A stretch of DNA of 9,175 nucleotides, from assembly GCA_024743015.1 (NCBI GenBank), contig JANSXJ010000132.1, positions 1 to 9,175 of the forward strand, read 5' to 3'. How positions within the stretch are numbered: position 1 is the first letter of the stretch; each line of letters opens with the position of its first letter. The DNA is from Hyphomonas sp. Lineage in GTDB: Bacteria; Pseudomonadota; Alphaproteobacteria; Caulobacterales; Hyphomonadaceae. Made by a program: the position numbers and the translations under genes. Positions 5,291-9,175 of this stretch are shown one piece after another. The notes beneath the pieces are model-generated. The model did not search any database. It had not been told where the DNA came from and saw nothing but the letters and a program-made list of their open reading frames with translations.

Positions 5291-7138
5291 TCAGGTTACG
5301 GCTGCATCCAGCAGAAGGTAGGTTGCAAGACGCGGGCTCGCATTCTTGTTTGAGGCGTGCGTATTCTCAAGTGCGTTGAGGGCGTCTGACTCTTCCAGCG
5401 CGAGGAAATCCCGGGCAAGCGTCATCAGCTCGAGATTGCCGCGCAGGCGCTGGCGCACGCGTTCAACCTGACGCCCGGCGTGTTGCGAAATGGCGGTGCG
5501 ACGGTGCTTGTCACCTTTGCGGGCGGCGAACGCGATCTTCTTCTTATCTTTCGGACGGAAGATTTCGTTCAGGCGGATCCCGGACTCCTGCAGCTGGCCA
5601 AGGATGGTTTCCGCGGTTTCCTCACGCGACAGGGTCGACCGCTCATCGCGCTCCATATCAGCTATGATTTCGCTCAGTGAGTTGCCAGAGGTTGGGCCAA
5701 GCACTTCCACCGCTTCGCCATCCTCGCCGTTCGAGTCCTCGAACACCTCTGCGTCATCAGAGGAAAGAAGGATATCAGCGCTGCCGATCTTGCCATTCGT
5801 TTCGGCAGGATCGTCCGCGTCATCGTCCTTCATCATAGCGCGTGCCATACGGTCGGCGCTCGCTTCGAACAGGTCTTCTTCGACGGCGCGGGAAGGGGAC
5901 TGAACGACCTCCTCCTTTGCGGGTTCTTCCGAAGGCATGGGAATCGGCGCCGCTTCAGCGACAGGTTTCTTTTTCGGGGAGACGCTGACGCGTTCCTCCA
6001 TGGATTGGGTCTTGTCGAACAAGGCCTGGCTGGCCGTACTGACGCGGCGCTCGGAAATGTCCATTTCGGCGCGGGCCGCCATCCCTGCAGCTCGCACGGC
6101 GGCCGCGGCTTGTTGGCCAGCTTCTTTCAGATCGGCCAGCGCGCGCGCGGCAGATTCTGAGGCTTCAAAAGTCTGTTTTTGAATTTGGCTGCTTGCGTCT
6201 TTGGCGCCGTCGAGCGCGACTTTCACCGATTCCATCAAGCGGTCGCCGGTTGTGCCAGCTGCGGCGGCTGCGAGTTCTCCGGCGCGGGCGGCGGTCTCTA
6301 CCGTTTTGCGTGACTGCTCGAGTTTTTCTTCCATTCGGGCAATCGCAAACAGAAGCGTTTCGTTTCTTTCGCCGGCTTCAGCCGCGAGGGTATCCATCGC
6401 CGTGATCTTTTGGGCGAGACTGCGTCCGGTTTGATCGAGGCTGCTCAGGCGGCCTTGCAGGGCGTCTTCCGCCGCAGCGACTTCGCTGGCTGCCGCTTTT
6501 GCGGAAGCCACCATCAGTTCGGCTTGTTCGGGTATTGCTTCATTCAGCAGGTCGGTTTGCTCGCGAAGGTCCTTGGCCAATTGTTCAAGGCCCGTGCGTT
6601 CATTGCCAAGCCGTTCCGCTAAATCGCGTGCATTGTCGGCGCTGGCATAGGTGACGGACTCCAGTCTTTGTCGCTCATCGCCGATTTCTGCGGCCATGGC
6701 TTTCATTGCCGACAGGGCATGTCCCATGGATCGGTCAACCTCTGCGCTCGCTTTCGACATTTCGTCAGCAAACACTTTGGCGTCCTTGGCCATGGTTTCG
6801 GCGGGCAAGAGCAAACGTGCGGCAGCTTCCAGCACTACGGCGTTGGCAGCGGTTGAGCGCGCTTGTTCGCGCGCCATCATGCCGGCGAGCACCAGCATCA
6901 GGCCAGGTAAAATGATCGCGATCAGTCCTGCAATTATGAGGGCAGGCTGGGCTTGAGTGAGCGCCTCCGGACCCACCAAGGCAATTGTTCCAACAATTGC
7001 CGCGACCCACCAGAGGAAGGCGAGGGCAAGTCCGCCCCAGGCGAGATGGCCGGAAGTTTTCTGGGCTGCTTCGAGGCGCGCAACCGCGTCAGCAGGCTTC
7101 ATATGCGGGGAATCGGATACTTCACTCATGATCATCAT
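5291..7138 (-). CDS. Membrane-anchored coiled-coil protein, TipN-like polarity factor candidate
   Basis: A 615-residue protein with two membrane helices close to the N-terminus (about 32-56 and 65-88). A long Ala/Glu/Lys-rich coiled coil follows (about 95-385), then a Pro/Glu and acidic disordered linker (about 388-485, with DDDADDP and EDSNGEDGE). The helical C-terminal region (about 487-615) is rich in basic residues near 529-570 and ends NASPRLATYLLLDAAVT. Two N-terminal helices plus a large cytoplasmic coiled coil is the architecture of Caulobacter TipN, which marks the new cell pole and helps place flagella and ParA. The C-terminal end also recalls that family to me, but I cannot verify it. 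Another coiled-coil membrane organiser remains possible. ATGs at 7138, 7135 and 7129 are all usable and none has a clear ribosome binding site. It is convergent with the GcrA-like gene, 4 nt between stops. Confidence 0.6.
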   Translation of the reverse strand: MMIMSEVSDSPHMKPADAVARLEAAQKTSGHLAWGGLALAFLWWVAAIVGTIALVGPEALTQAQPALIIAGLIAIILPGLMLVLAGMMAREQARSTAANAVVLEAAARLLLPAETMAKDAKVFADEMSKASAEVDRSMGHALSAMKAMAAEIGDERQRLESVTYASADNARDLAERLGNERTGLEQLAKDLREQTDLLNEAIPEQAELMVASAKAAASEVAAAEDALQGRLSSLDQTGRSLAQKITAMDTLAAEAGERNETLLFAIARMEEKLEQSRKTVETAARAGELAAAAAGTTGDRLMESVKVALDGAKDASSQIQKQTFEASESAARALADLKEAGQQAAAAVRAAGMAARAEMDISERRVSTASQALFDKTQSMEERVSVSPKKKPVAEAAPIPMPSEEPAKEEVVQSPSRAVEEDLFEASADRMARAMMKDDDADDPAETNGKIGSADILLSSDDAEVFEDSNGEDGEAVEVLGPTSGNSLSEIIADMERDERSTLSREETAETILGQLQESGIRLNEIFRPKDKKKIAFAARKGDKHRRTAISQHAGRQVERVRQRLRGNLELMTLARDFLALEESDALNALENTHASNKNASPRLATYLLLDAAVT

Positions 7139-7355
7139 TATTAACTTGACTGCGGCAAAAATGCGAGGGTTTGGAGCATTTCATCCTTGTCATACTTGCA
7201 AAGCCTGAACCACGGGTGAACTTGTCCCAGGCAATCCGCGGGTAAGTATCAGTATTTAAAAGGATAAAGCGGCGTATTTGGATCGCTCTAGCGATACAGT
7301 TTTCGCGCGCCGCGCGTAAGCGTCACGAGAAAATTCGCTCCTTGGGCGAGCCGGC
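7139..7355. other. Intergenic region upstream of the coiled-coil gene
   Basis: This 217-bp stretch holds no supported gene and must contain the promoter of the coiled-coil gene or a readthrough path from the VOC gene. Notable structure: a perfect 6-bp inverted repeat ATCGCT-CT-AGCGAT at 7282-7295, and alternating CG runs at 7304-7316. On the minus strand there is a weak 4-bp GCTC/GAGC hairpin (7351-7337) followed by GAATTTTC, which might end the VOC transcript. None is strong. Confidence 0.4.
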
Positions 7356-7727
7356 TCAGGTGACTTCTGACTCGACGAGTTTGGATTGAAAACTCATCTG
7401 AAGACCATCCGGTCCTTCCATCATGTAGATCCGTTCGCCATGGGCATCCATCGGGCCTTTCGGTTCGAGACCATTCATTCGCGCGTTCTCTGCGAACGCG
7501 TCTGCATCATCCACCACGACCTGAAGCATGGTCATGGCGTTGAACCCATCCATTTCCGGCCAAACCTCAACCCAGCTTGAGTCGCTCGCCGGGAAAACCG
7601 CACCCTGAAAGGAATCAGTCGCGCCCATGTCGCGTTCAGGCAGGCCCAATCCAGCTGCGCCAAGAAAGCTCGCGATCGCTTCGGCTTGCTTCGAAACGGT
7701 GCAGTAGCGAATTCCGAGGAGTTTCAT
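7356..7727 (-). CDS. VOC (glyoxalase/bleomycin resistance fold) family protein
   Basis: A 123-residue single-domain protein of the vicinal oxygen chelate superfamily. It shows the two beta-alpha-beta-beta-beta modules: the first around GIRYCTV...FYPASDSSWVEVW-like strands at 5-56, the second around MTMLQVVVDDADAFAENARM (66-84) and the family's closing strand ERIYMMEGPDGLQMSF (98-113). Members include lyases, dioxygenases and drug-binding proteins. The usual first-strand metal His is replaced in the segment IRYCT, and only Glu54 and perhaps His96 remain as ligand candidates, so it may bind a ligand without metal catalysis. The ATG at 7727 is chosen because AAAGGA (7735-7740, complement) lies 7 nt upstream; a longer frame to 7760 has no such support. 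It is divergent from the LuxR-type gene. The specific function is unknown. Confidence 0.8.
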   Translation of the reverse strand: MKLLGIRYCTVSKQAEAIASFLGAAGLGLPERDMGATDSFQGAVFPASDSSWVEVWPEMDGFNAMTMLQVVVDDADAFAENARMNGLEPKGPMDAHGERIYMMEGPDGLQMSFQSKLVESEVT

Positions 7728-7788
7728 ATTCCAGTCCTTTTCAAGAGTTTTTCCGCCCATTGGCTAACCCGCACTCACGATACGATCG

Positions 7789-7819
7789 ATCACCCAAACG
7801 GGTGATTTTCGTGAACGAC
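7789..7819 (+). promoter_or_regulatory. Palindromic operator candidate upstream of the LuxR-type gene (copy 1)
   Basis: The core is a perfect 7-bp inverted repeat, ATCACCC (7789-7795) and GGGTGAT (7800-7806) with a 4-nt spacer, followed by TTTCGTGAA. The 31-bp block recurs in inverted orientation at 8318-8348 with 27 of 31 identical positions; 7799-7815 and 8322-8338 match over 17 bp without mismatch. It lies 73 nt before the LuxR-type start and 62 nt before the divergent VOC gene. Symmetry fits a dimeric HTH protein; which protein binds is inferred. Confidence 0.65.
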
Positions 7820-7891
7820 TTACGCTATTCGAAAGATTGGCAGTTCTATCTGAGGCTGGTCAACACTTTCTGATTTCGGCATGAAGACCGG

Positions 7892-8305
7892 ATGAAGCGA
7901 TCCATACTGATCTATGCGGGGCTCCTCGCGGCTGCGGCGTTCGCGCTGCAATGGATCGAGTATCAGTACATGATCCGGTCATTTACGACTGAGTTCTACA
8001 TCGTCTTGATCGGCATCGCGTTCACAGCCCTTGGTTTGTGGCTGGGGCGGACTTTGACGCCGGATCGCCGGGCGCCTGAGTTCGAGCTCAATGATGCGGC
8101 GCTTCGGTCGCTCGGAATCACCAAGCGTGAGCACGCCGTCCTGGAGCAGCTCGCGAGCGGGCAATCTAACAAGGAGATTGCCAGCGCATTGCATGTGTCT
8201 CTCAATACGGTGAAAACGCATATCGCCAAACTGTATGAGAAACTTGAGGTCAGTCAGCGCGTTCAGGCCGTGCAGAAAGCCAAGGATTTACATCTCATCC
8301 CTTGA
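7892..8305 (+). CDS. Membrane-anchored LuxR-type HTH transcriptional regulator
   Basis: A 137-residue protein joining two N-terminal membrane helices (about 4-22 and 35-53) to a C-terminal LuxR/FixJ-type DNA-binding domain (about 72-134). The HTH is clear: LGITKREHAVLEQLASGQSN (74-93), then KEIASALHVSLNTVKTHIAKL with the recognition helix near 104-114. There is no receiver, PAS or autoinducer domain, so it appears to be a one-component regulator tethered to the inner membrane with its HTH in the cytoplasm. The ATG at 7892 is the only possible start, since a stop (7871-7873) precedes it in frame. No clear ribosome binding site is present. A four-codon frame (7881-7895) overlaps the start by ATGA. 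The next gene encodes a DUF4199 membrane protein, and matching palindromes lie before both genes. I infer that it regulates itself and its neighbour. Confidence 0.85.
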   Translation: MKRSILIYAGLLAAAAFALQWIEYQYMIRSFTTEFYIVLIGIAFTALGLWLGRTLTPDRRAPEFELNDAALRSLGITKREHAVLEQLASGQSNKEIASALHVSLNTVKTHIAKLYEKLEVSQRVQAVQKAKDLHLIP

Positions 8306-8336
8306 GGTGATTTTTCGGTCATTCACGAAAATCACC
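8306..8336 (+). terminator. Hairpin directly after the LuxR-type stop codon
   Basis: GGTGATTTT (8306-8314) pairs perfectly with AAAATCACC (8328-8336). After a single bulged T, CG (8316-8317) pairs with CG (8326-8327), leaving an 8-nt loop. It begins at the base after the stop codon. No T-run follows, so termination would be weak. The left arm is a third copy of the GGTGATTTT(T)CG motif found in both operators, so the same DNA may serve as a binding site instead. Confidence 0.45.
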
Positions 8337-8348
8337 CGATCGGGCGAT
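8318..8348 (-). promoter_or_regulatory. Palindromic operator candidate upstream of the DUF4199 gene (copy 2)
   Basis: This is the inverted partner of the site at 7789-7819. The core is ATCACCC (8331-8337), spacer GATC, GGGCGAT (8342-8348), with one mismatch between arms. The central ten bases CCCGATCGGG (8335-8344) are a perfect palindrome. It ends 61 nt before the DUF4199 start codon, a distance similar to that between copy 1 and the LuxR-type gene. This supports shared control of the two genes. Confidence 0.65.
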
Positions 8349-8409
8349 GGATGGGACAAGGTGTTCAGGTCAGGTCTGGCAGCATGATTTGAACGAAAAG
8401 GAGGCAAAC

Positions 8410-8931
8410 ATGTTTCGAATTATGCTGGTCTATGGAGCCATTGCGGGCGTCGTCATTATCGGAGTGATGCTGGCGGGTATGGCGATGAGTAGCGGTGCCG
8501 GGTCTCAGGTGCAGGGCTATCTGACCATGCTGGTCGTGCTGTCCCTGATCTTCGTTGGAATAAAGCGGTATCGCGATAAGGACCTGGGCGGGGTGATCAA
8601 ATTCCTCCCGGCTTTGGGGCTCGGCGTCGGGATCGCGGCTGTTGCCGGCGTCTTTTACGTTCTGTCCTGGGAAGCGAGCCTGCACATGACGGACTTTGCC
8701 TGGATCGAAGACTATAAGCATAGTGCGATTGCCGGTTATGAAGCGAAGGGTCTGACCGAGGATGAATTGGCCGAGAAAGTCGCGGCTTTGGAAGCGATGA
8801 TGGCGAACTATACCAATCCGTTGGTCCGGGTTCCGATCACATTCCTGGAGATCTTCCCCGTTGGCTTGCTCGTTGCCCTCATCAGCGCGGCCTTGTTGCG
8901 CAACCCGAAAGTGCTGCCTGCCAGGGCGTGA
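8410..8931 (+). CDS. DUF4199 family membrane protein
   Basis: A 173-residue integral membrane protein of the DUF4199 family, whose molecular function is not known. Four hydrophobic segments lie at about 5-26, 37-51, 66-87 and 141-163. A basic KRYRDKDLGG turn (52-61) follows the second, with the family-typical pattern of IK-YRDK before a Gly-rich third helix. A soluble loop of about 50 residues (90-138), largely acidic and helical (LTEDELAEKVAALEAMMANY), separates helices three and four. The ATG at 8410 has a near-perfect AAGGAGG (8398-8404) 5 nt upstream, the strongest ribosome binding site in the window; an upstream start at 8347 would be within the operator. Placement after a membrane-bound LuxR-type regulator suggests that it senses or modulates membrane state for that regulator, or is its target; both are inference. 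Confidence 0.85.
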   Translation: MFRIMLVYGAIAGVVIIGVMLAGMAMSSGAGSQVQGYLTMLVVLSLIFVGIKRYRDKDLGGVIKFLPALGLGVGIAAVAGVFYVLSWEASLHMTDFAWIEDYKHSAIAGYEAKGLTEDELAEKVAALEAMMANYTNPLVRVPITFLEIFPVGLLVALISAALLRNPKVLPARA

Positions 8932-8960
8932 AATTCGATCACTTTTTCAACATAAGACAG

Positions 8961-8995
8961 GCCCTCCGGCATGTGGGGGCTTGCTTTGTTGTGGT
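8961..8995 (+). terminator. Possible Rho-independent terminator after DUF4199
   Basis: GCCCTC (8961-8966) can pair with GGGGGC (8975-8980) in a 6-bp stem including one G-T wobble. A T-rich tract (TTGCTTTGTTGTGGTT) follows directly. It lies 29 nt past the DUF4199 stop. The stem is short and the T tract interrupted, so this is a moderate call. Confidence 0.45.
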
Positions 8996-9056
8996 TGCAA
9001 TGGTTTTCCGGGGGCACCCAAACTCGTTACGCTGCAGAAACGGGCATGGCTCGATT

Positions 9057-9072
9057 GACTCAGACGGGAATC
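9057..9072. promoter_or_regulatory. Two closely spaced GANTC (CcrM-type) sites upstream of the last gene
   Basis: GACTC (9057-9061) and GAATC (9068-9072) start 11 bp apart, about one helical turn. They lie 68 nt before the start codon at 9140, in the only promoter region here with such a pair. In Caulobacter relatives, CcrM methylates GANTC, and GcrA or CtrA can read its state at promoters. Regulation by methylation is inferred. Confidence 0.45.
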
Positions 9073-9139
9073 GACCCATGTTCAGGCCGTTTGACCGCTC
9101 GGCTGCAGTGGCGAACACGGCACATAGAGAGGATCAACC

Positions 9140-9175
9140 ATGGCTGCGCTGGACACTCACTCAAAAATCGACCTG
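9140..9175 (+). CDS. Start of an unidentified gene (cut by window edge)
   Basis: Only 12 codons are visible (MAALDTHSKIDL), too few to name. AGAGAGGA (9126-9133) lies 6 nt before the ATG, a good ribosome binding site, which makes real coding likely. The 208-bp gap before it carries a possible terminator for DUF4199 and two GANTC sites, so the gene probably has its own promoter. Confidence 0.65.
   Translation, partial: MAALDTHSKIDL

Noticed and set aside
7304..7316. CG-rich run CGCGCGCCGCGCG as a terminator hairpin
   Set aside because: The arms are separated by one base, so no stable loop can form without losing pairs, and no T-run follows at the right distance.
7789..8348. A small transposable element (MITE-like) carrying the LuxR-type gene between terminal inverted repeats
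   Set aside because: I see no target-site duplication outside the repeats, each repeat is itself a palindrome placed at a promoter position, and the enclosed gene is a full regulator with a fitting neighbour. Operators explain it better, though a repeat search would settle it.

Overview
The window looks like chromosomal DNA from an alphaproteobacterium, most plausibly a Caulobacter-related marine lineage such as Hyphomonadaceae. This is inferred from three things: a GcrA-type domain protein, a membrane-anchored coiled-coil protein resembling the polarity factor TipN, and paired GANTC (CcrM methylation) sites in one promoter region. The DNA is moderately GC-rich. I see no rRNA, tRNA, CRISPR array, transposase or phage gene. 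All genes read through cleanly, and only the two edge genes are cut.

Left part (1-1000): the 5' end of a methionine gamma-lyase gene (minus strand) is divergent from an Lrp/AsnC regulator. This arrangement is known for mdeA/mdeR of Pseudomonas putida. The gap between them holds two inverted repeats centred about 20 bp apart, which are candidate operators. From 1040 to 4018 everything is on the minus strand: a GMC flavin oxidoreductase, 4 nt before a di-iron fatty acid hydroxylase/sterol desaturase family membrane enzyme, then a two-helix small membrane protein. A crotonase-family gene (4107-5012) points away from the GMC gene, so this block looks like lipid, alcohol or acyl-CoA metabolism.

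Middle (5029-7727): a 67-residue protein made almost only of the C-terminal cysteine-rich domain of GcrA is convergent, with 4 nt between stop codons, to a 615-residue protein with two N-terminal membrane helices, a long coiled coil and a conserved-looking C-terminus (TipN-like). A small VOC-fold protein lies upstream of the latter on the same strand.

Right part (7789-8931): the most distinctive unit. A membrane-anchored LuxR-type HTH protein is followed by a DUF4199 membrane protein. The regulator gene is bracketed by two inverted copies of a 31-bp sequence (27 of 31 identical), each containing the palindrome ATCACCC-N4-GGG(T/C)GAT. One copy precedes the regulator and the other precedes the DUF4199 gene. 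A third half-copy lies just after the regulator stop and forms a hairpin with the second. The simplest reading is a two-gene membrane-signalling unit with matched operators, probably controlled by its own regulator. The window ends with the first 12 codons of an unknown gene whose upstream region has two GANTC sites 11 bp apart.
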